IMG/VR virus record: IMGVR_UViG_3300037882_001114
Coordinates: 1-25,916 of that record
Strand: one strand, 5' to 3'
Source: a virus
DNA: 25,916 nucleotides
The notes beneath the pieces were generated by a model that ran no database searches, was not told the DNA's origin, and saw nothing but the letters and a program-made list of their open reading frames with translations. Of the stretch, positions 1 through 6,980 are shown piece after piece. How positions within the stretch are numbered: position 1 is the stretch's first letter; the number at the start of each line of letters is the position of its first letter. A program made the translations under genes and the position numbers.

Positions 1-2
1 TA

Positions 3-206
3 GCGCGCGGGCGCGCGCGAGCGCCCTCGGAAGGGGCGCTCGGCGCACCGCTTGCCGAAGAGGCGACAGCCTCGGCACGTGAAACAGTTCCTCGCCAAGC
101 GCTTCCCGCCGAGCCCCGAAAAATTCCGGCCGAAGAACGCGAGGCGATCAGCCGCAAAGCGCAACAACTCCGCGCCGAGCTTGCCATGCCGAAGGGCGCG
201 GCATGA
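3..206 (+). CDS. C-terminal end of an unknown protein (left-truncated)
   Basis: An open frame enters from the left edge and stops at TGA 204-206, overlapping the ATG of the next gene in an ATGA junction, as is usual in this window. The visible 67 residues are rich in Ala, Arg and Glu and end in a probable amphipathic helix (EEREAISRKAQQLRAEL). No domain is recognised. The coding call rests on the stop-start coupling and the helical tail. The start and function lie outside the window. Confidence 0.55.
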   Translation, partial: ARGRARAPSEGALGAPLAEEATASARETVPRQALPAEPRKIPAEEREAISRKAQQLRAELAMPKGAA

Positions 207-466
207 GCGTCTCCGAGGATTTCCCCGACCGCCGCGGCGCCCGCGTCAAGGGCGACGATGAGCCGGTGAAAAGCCGGAACCCTAGGCGCGATGAGCAAAT
301 GCGCGCGCTCAGAAAGAGCGGGGAGAGCGTGAAAGCGCTTGCCGTGCGGTTCGGGCTATCGGCGGCTCGCGTCTCACAGATTTGCAAGCCCGAGGCGGCG
401 GTGCGGAACCGCCGGAGAAACCGGGAATACGGCCGGAGAGTGCGCGAGGCGGAGCGCAGCCAATGA
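203..466 (+). CDS. Small helix-turn-helix DNA-binding protein
   Basis: The 87-residue product starts at ATG 203, overlapping the upstream stop. Residues about 33-62 (QMRALRKSGESVKALAVRFG followed by LSAARVSQICK) match a helix-turn-helix of the sigma-70 region 4 or resolvase type: a first helix, a glycine-containing turn and a recognition helix. The flanks are strongly basic, which suits DNA binding. It is coupled by ATGA to the downstream methyltransferase, so it could regulate this accessory operon. The DNA-binding role is inferred from the motif; the target is unknown. Confidence 0.7.
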   Translation: MSVSEDFPDRRGARVKGDDEPVKSRNPRRDEQMRALRKSGESVKALAVRFGLSAARVSQICKPEAAVRNRRRNREYGRRVREAERSQ

Positions 467-1194
467 CCCGCCGTGAGGAAACTATAGGCGACTGCCGGCT
501 TATCCTAGGGGATTGTCGGACGGTGCTGAATTCGCCGAGCGGCGGGATTGAATTTGATGCAATCGTGACAGACCCAGTGTGGCCAAACTGCCCCATTGGA
601 CTTTTGCCGGGAAGCGCTCATCCGCACGATTTGTTGCTCAGCGCTTTGCTCACCTTAATGCCAAAACGAGCTGTAATTATTCTGCGCTCCGATAGCGATC
701 CGCGCTTCTTGTCGGCCGTGCCAAAAGAATGGCCCTTCGTTTGTATGCAGGCGATGTCGTACGCTGTGCCGATGTTTCTCGGGCGGGTGCTCGGCGGAAC
801 GGAGATTGCTTATTGTTTCGGCGAGCCGATTCCATCCGAGGCATCTCGGCGAGTGATCCCGATGTGGGGGCCAAAGGCGCAACCTTCTGATCGTCCGCCG
901 AATGGTCACCCGTGCTCTCGCTCCGAAACACACATGCGTTGGCTAGTCTATTGGTGGTCACAGGAGGCGGAGACCGTTTGCGACCCCTTCATGGGCTCTG
1001 GCACAACGGGCGTTGCTTGCGTCAACCTCGGTCGCAAATTCATCGGCATAGAGATTGAAGAGCGTTATTTCTCGATAGCCTGCAGGCGCATCGAGGAAGC
1101 CTACCGTCAGCCGCGCCTCTTCGAAGAGCCAAAAGCGCAGCCGGTGCAGCAGTCAATGCTGGACCGCGCCCCCGCCAATGGGAGAGACGGATGA
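463..1194 (+). CDS. Phage DNA (N4/N6) methyltransferase with DPVW motif
   Basis: The 243-residue product starts at ATG 463 inside an ATGA overlap; an in-frame upstream extension to 382 is less likely because it covers the HTH gene. The order is that of beta-class amino-methyltransferases: the catalytic motif TDPVW at residues 36-40 comes first, and the AdoMet-binding motif DPFMGSGTTG at about 174-183 follows, then GRKFIGIEIEERYF. These enzymes transfer a methyl group from S-adenosylmethionine to the exocyclic amine of A or C in DNA. The second Pro of DPPY/DPPW is replaced by Val here. No dedicated restriction endonuclease partner is obvious, although a PD-(D/E)XK protein lies two genes downstream. 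Likely roles are protection from host restriction or regulation. Confidence 0.85.
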   Translation: MTRREETIGDCRLILGDCRTVLNSPSGGIEFDAIVTDPVWPNCPIGLLPGSAHPHDLLLSALLTLMPKRAVIILRSDSDPRFLSAVPKEWPFVCMQAMSYAVPMFLGRVLGGTEIAYCFGEPIPSEASRRVIPMWGPKAQPSDRPPNGHPCSRSETHMRWLVYWWSQEAETVCDPFMGSGTTGVACVNLGRKFIGIEIEERYFSIACRRIEEAYRQPRLFEEPKAQPVQQSMLDRAPANGRDG

Positions 1195-1556
1195 TTTCCG
1201 TGTCCGCTAAAGATCGCTCCGGAGGGCCGTCAAGAATTCCATGCCCGAGCTGCGGCTCGCGAAAGTCTGGCGTGACCGATAGCAGGTCCGGCCCGAACAA
1301 ATCAATCAGGCGGCGACGGCAATGCGAATGCGGGCACAGGTTCTCAACTTATGAAGCGGCGATGATCGCCTCGCCGCCGGAAATCATGAAAGAGCTTTGG
1401 GTCCTGCGAACCCACGCAGAACTACTCGTGGAGTCCATCGACAGAGCGATGAAAGCAATTGCGTCTGGCGACAATCTCATTGGAGACGCAGCGGCGCCAG
1501 TACGCGACAATCGCGTCGCCTACCCCGCCCCCTCAAAACAAGGAGAAGGGATGTGA
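1191..1556 (+). CDS. NrdR-like zinc-ribbon protein
   Basis: The 121-residue product starts at ATG 1191 in an ATGA overlap. Residues about 18-53 carry CPSCGS, then IRRRRQCECGHRFSTYE, which closely follows the N-terminal zinc ribbon of the ribonucleotide-reductase repressor NrdR (two CxxC/CxC pairs around a basic IRRRR segment and a terminal TYE). NrdR's ATP-cone domain is missing; a helical stretch of about 30 residues and a low-complexity tail follow instead. It is probably a nucleic-acid-binding protein. Whether it acts at NrdR boxes cannot be told from the sequence. Confidence 0.75.
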   Translation: MISVSAKDRSGGPSRIPCPSCGSRKSGVTDSRSGPNKSIRRRRQCECGHRFSTYEAAMIASPPEIMKELWVLRTHAELLVESIDRAMKAIASGDNLIGDAAAPVRDNRVAYPAPSKQGEGM

Positions 1557-2260
1557 GCCCCATCGAAGAGAGGAGAGCGCCGTCTCGCGCCGCATTGCGG
1601 TCTTCAGCTGAGGCAGAAATCCGCGACGCGGGTGTGGCGAAACTGCGGCGCCTATATCCGCAGGCGCGCATAATTCATGAGCTGAATTGCGCCGGCAGCG
1701 GCTCCAATCGTATCGATGTCGCAGCAGTAGCGCCGGACCAAATCATAGCGGTCGAGATCAAGTCGGCAAAGGACAAACTCGATAGACTGACGAGCCAAGT
1801 CTCGGCTTTCGAGAGGTGTTGCCACGAAGTGCTGATCGTGGCGCACACAAAGTTTTTCGCCAAGGCCGAGCCCTTTGAGGGGCTAGAGCTTTCGTGGCCA
1901 GACAGAAGAAACCATCATCGGTCAAAGGTATGGATGTATCCCGAGCCGGAGCGCGACGCGCCATATCCGACAAGCAACTATGTCTGGCGCGCGCCGGAGC
2001 AAAGCCTGTATCAGCCGCACGCCTATGCCATGCTAGAAATGCTGTGGGCGGAGGAATTACGTTGGCTCTGCGGTGCGCACAGAATCGGCGCTGGGAAGCG
2101 GCCCACATGCGCGACGATGGCGGCGATGCTGGCCTATCACCTCACGGGCAAGGAGATCGCCGAAGGCGTGTGCGAAATGCTCCGTTGGCGGAACTTTACA
2201 GAGGCAGACCCAGCGACCGATCCCAACAGTGAGCGCTTCATTAAAGGAACCGCCCCATGA
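1553..2260 (+). CDS. PD-(D/E)XK nuclease-like protein (MmcB-like)
   Basis: I choose GTG 1553, which overlaps the upstream stop (GTGA) and follows the purine-rich AAGGAGAAGGG. The product has 235 residues. The core RIDVAAVAPDQIIAVEIKS holds D55 and E68-x-K70 with an upstream Glu (E43), the layout of a PD-(D/E)XK nuclease fold. The surroundings resemble MmcB-like proteins of alphaproteobacteria, which are linked to DNA repair. The C-terminal 100 residues are unassigned. The operon with a methyltransferase allows a DNA processing or restriction-like role, but that is inference. Confidence 0.7.
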   Translation: MSPIEERRAPSRAALRSSAEAEIRDAGVAKLRRLYPQARIIHELNCAGSGSNRIDVAAVAPDQIIAVEIKSAKDKLDRLTSQVSAFERCCHEVLIVAHTKFFAKAEPFEGLELSWPDRRNHHRSKVWMYPEPERDAPYPTSNYVWRAPEQSLYQPHAYAMLEMLWAEELRWLCGAHRIGAGKRPTCATMAAMLAYHLTGKEIAEGVCEMLRWRNFTEADPATDPNSERFIKGTAP

Positions 2261-2730
2261 CCAGCGAGGAGAGGAAGGGAGAGGGGAGGTTGCGCCTTAT
2301 CCCGGTCGATTTAGAGGAAGCTAACAACTTTGTGCGCGAGCATCACCGTCACCACGCCGAAGTGCAGGGCCACAAGTTCTCGCTTGGGGCCGCGCTCGGC
2401 GAAAGGATTGTCGGCGTTACCATCGTCGGGCGTCCGGTAGCGCGTGCGCGGCAAGATGGCCGAACGCTTGAGGTAACGCGCCTTTGCACCGACGGGACGA
2501 AAAACGCATGTTCGTTCCTCTATGGTGCAGCATGTCGCGCGACATTCGCGCTCGGCTATAGCCGGATCGGGACATATATTCTATCATCCGAACCCGGAAC
2601 ATCGTTAATGGCCGCTGGATGGCGTCTTATCGGCGAGACTGCGGGCGGATCGTGGTCACGGCCTTCGCGGCCCCGCGTCGATAAGCACCCGTTGCAACAA
2701 AAGCTGCTATTCGAGAGGATCGCCCAATGA
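2257..2730 (+). CDS. XF1762 family phage protein
   Basis: The 157-residue product starts at ATG 2257 in an ATGA overlap. Features recalled for the XF1762 phage family are visible: NNFVREHHRHH near the N-terminus, a central LEVTRLCTDGTKNACSFLYG segment, and a late GYSRIGTYILSSEPGTSL followed by GW. The pattern of a strand, an Arg-Leu-Cys turn and a helix recalls GNAT-like acyltransferases, but catalysis is not demonstrated. The family commonly occurs in prophage accessory regions. Confidence 0.7.
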   Translation: MTSEERKGEGRLRLIPVDLEEANNFVREHHRHHAEVQGHKFSLGAALGERIVGVTIVGRPVARARQDGRTLEVTRLCTDGTKNACSFLYGAACRATFALGYSRIGTYILSSEPGTSLMAAGWRLIGETAGGSWSRPSRPRVDKHPLQQKLLFERIAQ

Positions 2731-3152
2731 CATTCCCCGAGATATACGCAAAGCACGGGCCTGGCTATTACCGGACTCGCGACGGGCGGAAGGCGCTTGT
2801 CGGGGAGTGGCATTCGGAATTTCAGCGCTATGTCGGCGTTGTGATGTCGGACCTGGAAGTCACTTTCGCGACGTGGTCCGCACAAGGAATATGTAACGGC
2901 TCGACCGTGGCGAGGCTTGTTGAAAACGTCGACCTAGTCGACGTTTGGACCGAGCCCCGCAAGATAAGCGGGTGGGTTGCGAGTTATGCGTCGCACCGGC
3001 CTCGCGGGCTTTACGACACGAAAGAGGACGCGCTGCAAATGGCGGTGAAAATTGCGACGTTTAGCGGCCCTGATGTTTATGAGAAGCCAACAGCCGCAAT
3101 CTTCGTGACCGGCGTTGAAGGCGTCGGCCCGGAGGAGTCTGGCAGTGGCTGA
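2727..3152 (+). CDS. Hypothetical phage protein
   Basis: The 141-residue product starts at ATG 2727 in an ATGA overlap. The opening (YYRTRDGRKALVG) and the middle (DLVDVWTEPRKISGWV) follow a pattern common in unassigned phage proteins: a TRDG strand pair followed by an EPR-x-x-G-W/Y-V turn. Function is unknown. Its last residues (VGPEESG) are encoded by the same bases that form the ribosome binding site of the next gene; this junction sequence recurs at the end of the next two genes. Confidence 0.7.
   Translation: MTFPEIYAKHGPGYYRTRDGRKALVGEWHSEFQRYVGVVMSDLEVTFATWSAQGICNGSTVARLVENVDLVDVWTEPRKISGWVASYASHRPRGLYDTKEDALQMAVKIATFSGPDVYEKPTAAIFVTGVEGVGPEESGSG
3122..3136 (+). repeat. Gene-junction repeat encoding VGPEE and an RBS
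   Basis: CGTCGGCCCGGAGGA at 3122-3136 recurs exactly at 3861-3875. The last 11 bases (GGCCCGGAGGA) recur at 4170-4180. Each copy encodes the VGPEE tail of one protein and supplies the GGAGG ribosome binding site of the next gene. Confidence 0.8.
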
Positions 3153-3885
3153 AACAACCTCTATCGGCTGGTGTGAGTCCACCTTCAATCCATGGATCGG
3201 CTGCCAAAAAGTCTCACCGGGTTGCGATCATTGCTACGCCGAGGCGATGGATAAACGCACCGGGGGAGCGCATTGGGGGCCGCACGCGGCGCGCCGGCGA
3301 ACGTCGGAGGCTTATTGGAAGAACCCGCGCAAATGGAACCGCGCGGCGGAGAAGTCCGGGGCGCGGCCGTTCGTTTTCTGCGCGTCGATGGCAGACGTCT
3401 TCGACAATCAAATCGATCCGCAATGGCGCGCCGATCTTTGGGCGCTGATTGAAGCGACGCCGCGCCTTGTCTGGCTTCTCCTGACAAAACGCCCGCAGAA
3501 TGTCGAAGGGATGATCCCGGCCGCAGGCTTGCCGAAAAACGCCGCGCTCGGAACATCGATCTGCACACAGAGCGAAACAAAGAACGGCGACATTATCGCA
3601 AAAATCCCGGCATTATTCCATTTCTATTCGATGGAGCCGCTGCTAGAATCGGTGCGGCTTTCGAGGTTTCCAGATTGGGTGATTGTCGGCGGCGAGAGCG
3701 GCGCGCATCGCCGGGAATGCGATCAGCATTGGGTTCGCGCGCTTCGCGATCAGTGCCTCATTCGGAACGTCCCGTTTTATTTCAAGCAATGGAGCGGGCG
3801 AACGCCGAAAGCGAACGGCTGCGAAATCGACGGGCGGACTTGGAAAGAGCGACCGCTCGCCGTCGGCCCGGAGGAAGGAAAATGA
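3145..3885 (+). CDS. DUF5131 family protein (phage Gp37/Gp68-like)
   Basis: I choose GTG 3145, seven bases after GGAGGAG, rather than an upstream in-frame TTG at 3115. The product has 246 residues. It opens with the family hallmark WCESTFNPWIGC, followed by KVSPGCDHCYAEAM, giving a C-x6-C-x2-C cluster reminiscent of radical-SAM iron-sulfur sites. FCASMADVFD, LLLTKRP, SMEPLLE and VIVGGESG, all typical of the family, follow in order. The biochemical role is not established. The gene is ATGA-coupled to the next. Confidence 0.85.
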   Translation: MAETTSIGWCESTFNPWIGCQKVSPGCDHCYAEAMDKRTGGAHWGPHAARRRTSEAYWKNPRKWNRAAEKSGARPFVFCASMADVFDNQIDPQWRADLWALIEATPRLVWLLLTKRPQNVEGMIPAAGLPKNAALGTSICTQSETKNGDIIAKIPALFHFYSMEPLLESVRLSRFPDWVIVGGESGAHRRECDQHWVRALRDQCLIRNVPFYFKQWSGRTPKANGCEIDGRTWKERPLAVGPEEGK

Positions 3886-4190
3886 GCGAGAGCGGTTATA
3901 GTCTCATCGTGAGCTTCCCCGATCAGTCGGCTTCATTCGTTCATGGGTTCGAAGCCGGGAAGCTAGATACAGCGATGGCGTGTGGCGTTTGGGCAGACAT
4001 TGAAGTTACGACGCACACGGAAAATCACGAGGTGATACGTCGGCTGGCTATTGCGCAAGGCTGGGAAGTAGAATTCAAGCCGAGCGATGTAGATGGGTGG
4101 GAATACGCGACGCTGAAGAAGACGAAGAAAGCACCGGAGAAGCCAAATCCGCACGGGCTGCGCGTCGTTGGCCCGGAGGAGAGAGAATGA
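3882..4190 (+). CDS. Hypothetical phage protein
   Basis: The 102-residue product starts at ATG 3882, directly after GGAGGAAGGAAA. It opens with a predicted strand (YSLIVSFP) and FVHGFEAGKLDTAM, then a strand (ADIEVTTHT), a helix (HEVIRRLAIAQGW) and a final strand (YATLKKTKK). Function is unknown. It ends in VVGPEERE, the third use of the VGPEE junction. Codon usage matches its neighbours, and the strict coupling on both sides supports translation. Confidence 0.7.
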   Translation: MSESGYSLIVSFPDQSASFVHGFEAGKLDTAMACGVWADIEVTTHTENHEVIRRLAIAQGWEVEFKPSDVDGWEYATLKKTKKAPEKPNPHGLRVVGPEERE

Positions 4191-4399
4191 GCGAAAAGCG
4201 ACAGATATTTTGCGACCAATGCGACTCCGAAATATCTCCCGGCGTAGGCAGCCTTCGTTACTATCTGGAGCTTCGCGCTGTTGGTTTTCAAAAACTTGGC
4301 GGCCCAGCTAACGAGTTATTTGTGCCGCCGCCAATTGACGGAGTAAAACAATTGTGCAGCTCTGGCTGCCTTGCCGCGTGGCTCCGGCAGAAGGAATGA
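4187..4399 (+). CDS. Small zinc-finger-like protein
   Basis: The 70-residue product starts at ATG 4187 in an ATGA overlap. FCDQC at residues 8-12 and LCSSGC near residue 60 provide two Cys pairs (CxxC and CxxxC), separated by a hydrophobic stretch. The layout suits a structural zinc site and resembles short treble-clef or zinc-ribbon proteins. Function is unknown. The zinc assignment is inferred from cysteine spacing. Confidence 0.65.
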   Translation: MSEKRQIFCDQCDSEISPGVGSLRYYLELRAVGFQKLGGPANELFVPPPIDGVKQLCSSGCLAAWLRQKE

Positions 4400-4411
4400 A
4401 AGGAGTAGGGG

Positions 4412-4732
4412 ATGAATCCTAAATTCCAGATTTTTCAGGACTCCAAGAAGCAATACCGCTGGCGCCGTCGCGCTAGGAACGGAAAGATTACAGCGGACGG
4501 CTCTGAGGGATATTTCAACAAGGCTGGCGTGAAGCGCGCAATTGCGCGGCATGTTGTCGACATTGCGATCTGCGGGTTCAGCGAGAAGACAGACCTTCGA
4601 ACGGGGAGGCGCACGCCCTACACAACGGCGCCCATCGAAGACCTCACGCTGAGACCCAAGCCCAAGCCCAAGCCCAAGCCCAAGCCCAAGCCCGCGAAGA
4701 AACGCAAGGCCGTGAAGAGGAAGAAACGATGA
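4412..4732 (+). CDS. DUF1508-domain protein with Lys-Pro repeat tail
   Basis: The 106-residue product starts at ATG 4412 behind an AGGAG ribosome binding site. Residues about 5-47 (FQIFQDSKKQYRWRRRARNG and then SEGYFNKAG) match the small beta-rich DUF1508/YegP domain. The rest is basic and contains six PK dipeptides followed by a Lys/Arg-rich end. This suits an extended, DNA- or RNA-binding tail, but no function is shown. The tail's DNA is a tandem hexanucleotide repeat. Confidence 0.75.
   Translation: MNPKFQIFQDSKKQYRWRRRARNGKITADGSEGYFNKAGVKRAIARHVVDIAICGFSEKTDLRTGRRTPYTTAPIEDLTLRPKPKPKPKPKPKPAKKRKAVKRKKR
4655..4690 (+). repeat. Hexanucleotide tandem repeat (CCCAAG)x6
   Basis: Six exact CCCAAG copies lie in frame and encode (Pro-Lys)6. 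A change of one unit keeps the frame, so copy-number variation by replication slippage is plausible. Confidence 0.95.
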
Positions 4733-4908
4733 AACTGTTTCTTTTGGCGGCGCTGGCTATCGCCACTATCGTCATCTCGTTGCTGGTGATGATTCGCGGC
4801 TGGGGGCTCACGGTGCATAGTTGGCCATGGGTGCTCGGCGGAATCTTTTGGAGCGCGATCGCCACGCCGATGATTGCGCACGCCATTAACAGGACCGACA
4901 TGTTATGA
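4729..4908 (+). CDS. Small two-helix membrane protein
   Basis: The 59-residue product runs from ATG 4729 (ATGA overlap with the upstream stop) to TGA 4906-4908, which overlaps the next ATG at 4905. Two hydrophobic segments are visible: residues 3-22 (LFLLAALAIATIVISLLVM) and about 33-52 (PWVLGGIFWSAIATPMIA), separated by a short RGWG loop. It is a probable inner-membrane protein. Function is unknown. Confidence 0.7.
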   Translation: MKLFLLAALAIATIVISLLVMIRGWGLTVHSWPWVLGGIFWSAIATPMIAHAINRTDML

Positions 4909-5918
4909 CCGAAGAATCCTACCCCTCCATCACAGTCGGCCTCTCGGCGGAAGAAAAAGCGCGGGCTCCGTTATTGGAAGCGCTGAGAAAGGCGGCGAAG
5001 CAATTTACCGAATGCGTGATCGCCGCCGACCCTAATGGTCTTCACGACGTGCGCTCGCTCGCTTGCTTTTCGACATATCTCGATGTTGCGGGACGCTCAG
5101 ACGCCGCCGCCGCTATCCGCTCAGGAATCGAAGCGGCGGAAGCCGAAAGAGTAGCTCCAGACCACATCAAGGGCTGTGGATGCGGCGGGTGCGCCAGCAT
5201 AAGCAGGGATATAGATGTCGGCTATCGCCCACCCGCCCAACAGGAAGAGCAGGAGAGCGCCGAGGGCGAGATACGTTACGACGTGAGCATGACCACGACA
5301 AACATTTTTGATCCCGAGATTTGCACAATCTATGAGCCCGGAAAACAACCGCGCTCCATGCGCTTGAGCGAGCTTCCAGCACAAGTGGCGCCAGGCACGC
5401 GCGTGGTGAAAATGACTGCTAGGCATGATGCAAGCCGCCCAGTCTCGATTGGTCTCTATACCGAGCCCGCCATCCTCGCCATCAACGAAGAGCGATGCTC
5501 GCGCTGCGAAAATGTCTACAAGATGGGAGTCAGCGCTGACATGATCGTACAGGCGGAGGGCGCGCCGCCGATGTGCCAGCCCTGTCTCAGGGCCAAGCTA
5601 GAGCAACAAGTGCAAATGATGGCGCTTAAGCGATACGCGTTGTTTGCCGGCGATGACTGCTACCCGCTCGGCGGGTTTGCGGACTATCAAGGCTCATTCG
5701 ATGCGTTGCAGCCGGCGATGGCGCATTGGCCCCTGAAAAACGGAGAAACAAATCCCTACAGCAAGGGCGTCTTCGGATGGCGCCACATCATCGACCTTCA
5801 AACCGGCGTTTGCGTGTTTTCAGACGAGCCCGAACCGACAGACGCCAAGACCATGCCTGAAGGCTGGAGCGTTGCGGAGGCTGAGCTTGCACCGCTCGCG
5901 CCCACGGAGGATGAGTGA
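4905..5918 (+). CDS. Hypothetical protein with cysteine clusters
   Basis: The 337-residue product starts at ATG 4905 in an ATGA overlap. The N-terminal third is helical and ends in a CGCGGC cluster near residue 91-96. The middle has CSRCENVYKMG, followed about 20 residues later by CQPC, a probable four-Cys zinc ribbon. The final third contains HWPLKNGETNPYSKGVFGWRH, which could be an unrecognised compact domain. No family is recognised. It precedes the NusG-like gene in the same coupled chain. Confidence 0.65.
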   Translation: MTEESYPSITVGLSAEEKARAPLLEALRKAAKQFTECVIAADPNGLHDVRSLACFSTYLDVAGRSDAAAAIRSGIEAAEAERVAPDHIKGCGCGGCASISRDIDVGYRPPAQQEEQESAEGEIRYDVSMTTTNIFDPEICTIYEPGKQPRSMRLSELPAQVAPGTRVVKMTARHDASRPVSIGLYTEPAILAINEERCSRCENVYKMGVSADMIVQAEGAPPMCQPCLRAKLEQQVQMMALKRYALFAGDDCYPLGGFADYQGSFDALQPAMAHWPLKNGETNPYSKGVFGWRHIIDLQTGVCVFSDEPEPTDAKTMPEGWSVAEAELAPLAPTEDE

Positions 5919-6466
5919 CAGAACCAATCGCCTCCCATTGGTATTGCGCCATTGTCTCTCCGGCGCGTGAGTTTTCAGCCGAGCGCGCGCTGCGCCAGCA
6001 TGGATACGAAACGCTTTTGCCGACCGAACTGACGTGGAGGCGGTATTCGCGTCATGCAAAGCGGTGCGTTGAAAAGCGTTACAAACTCTGGCGCCCGATC
6101 TTGCCGCGCATGGTCTTTGTCGGAACGGAATATGAAACTGGACTCTCTGGAATCATGGACATTTACTGCGTAAGGGGTATATTATCCGTAGGCGGCGTTC
6201 CGCGCAAATTAAAAGACGATGAGATGGAGATGATCCGCGATCTCGGGCGTCGGGCGGGGAGCTTATCTAAGTTTCATCGCGCGTTCCCGGAGTTCAAGAA
6301 GGGCGAATATGTGCGCATCGTCTCCGGGCCGCTTCAATCGTTTGGCTCTGTCGTTGAGGCGCAGGATAAAAAATCAGGGCTCGTCACGGCGGAAATTGAA
6401 ATCCTTGGGCGAAAGACCAAAACCGTTTTCGACCCGGGACAGCTTGAAAAGGTGAGGGCGGCGTGA
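5915..6466 (+). CDS. NusG/RfaH-like transcription elongation factor
   Basis: The 183-residue product starts at GTG 5915 (GTGA overlap). Residues about 8-115 form an NGN domain: HWYCAIVSPAREFSAERALR, then GYETLLPTE, then RPILPRMVFVGT, as in NusG and RfaH. Residues about 128-180 look like a KOW domain (FKKGEYVRIVSGPLQSFGSV, ending TKTVFDPGQLEKV). NusG proteins bind the RNA polymerase clamp and promote elongation; specialised paralogs counter termination in chosen operons. A phage-encoded paralog placed before the late genes suggests antitermination, which is inference. Confidence 0.85.
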   Translation: MTEPIASHWYCAIVSPAREFSAERALRQHGYETLLPTELTWRRYSRHAKRCVEKRYKLWRPILPRMVFVGTEYETGLSGIMDIYCVRGILSVGGVPRKLKDDEMEMIRDLGRRAGSLSKFHRAFPEFKKGEYVRIVSGPLQSFGSVVEAQDKKSGLVTAEIEILGRKTKTVFDPGQLEKVRAA

Positions 6467-6657
6467 GGCGGTTTATCCAAGGAAGATTATGGAGCCGCTG
6501 GCCCTGGGATAAAATCCCGCCATGGCCGTATCACTCTGGGCGGCTGGCGGATCACCGCGAGAAAATGGATCGCGCCATCGCCACGATGCGAGAGGTCACG
6601 GGCATACACCCGGTTCAGTTCGGCCCGCTCCCCGTCGAGAAGGAGTACCCGTGGTGA
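6463..6657 (+). CDS. Small hypothetical protein
   Basis: The 64-residue product starts at GTG 6463 (GTGA overlap) and ends in a GTGA overlap with the next gene. The N-terminus is Trp-, Arg- and Pro-rich (LWSRWPWDKIPPWPYH); the middle is a charged helix (REKMDRAIATMREVTG). No family is recognised. The bases before its end, GAGAAGGAG, probably serve as ribosome binding site for the next gene. Confidence 0.6.
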   Translation: MRRFIQGRLWSRWPWDKIPPWPYHSGRLADHREKMDRAIATMREVTGIHPVQFGPLPVEKEYPW

Positions 6658-6980
6658 CCGACTGGCGCCCGATAGAGACGGCGCCGAAGGATGGGAGGCG
6701 GATTCTGATTTATTGGCCTAACTATTCATATGAAGTGCAGGGGCCCGGAGAGCCTCTTATTGATATTGGGTGGTGGACAAAAAACTCACGTCTCAACGAG
6801 AGCAGCATAAATTGGAGGCCGCGCTTGAGCGCATCGGAACTATTGGGGCTAGGAGAGAGTGAGGCGAGCGACGAGTATTTCACCAACACAGGTGAGTGGG
6901 ACTGTTACGGCCTCTCGATTAAACGGCACGCCCCCACGCACTGGCTCCCTCTTCCCCCACCCCCAGAGGACGGGAGATGA
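6654..6980 (+). CDS. DUF551-like phage protein
   Basis: I choose GTG 6654 because it forms the GTGA overlap and lies about eight bases after AAGGAG; GTG 6651 is an alternative. The 108-residue product opens with DWRPIETAPKDGRRILIYWP and ends with THWLPLPPPPEDGR, the two hallmarks of DUF551-type phage proteins (W-x-P-I-x-x-A-P-x-D-G and T-H-W-x-P-L-P). The central part is variable. Such genes are common in phage accessory regions, and function is unknown. Confidence 0.8.
   Translation: MTDWRPIETAPKDGRRILIYWPNYSYEVQGPGEPLIDIGWWTKNSRLNESSINWRPRLSASELLGLGESEASDEYFTNTGEWDCYGLSIKRHAPTHWLPLPPPPEDGR

Noticed and set aside
382-462. Upstream extension of the methyltransferase
   Set aside because: The extension overlaps the HTH gene fully, lacks a ribosome binding site, and gives a low-complexity lead; ATG 463 fits the ATGA pattern.
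1397-1552. Upstream extension of the PD-(D/E)XK gene
   Set aside because: The added residues are Arg-rich shadow of the zinc-ribbon gene; GTG 1553 has a strong ribosome binding site and a GTGA overlap.
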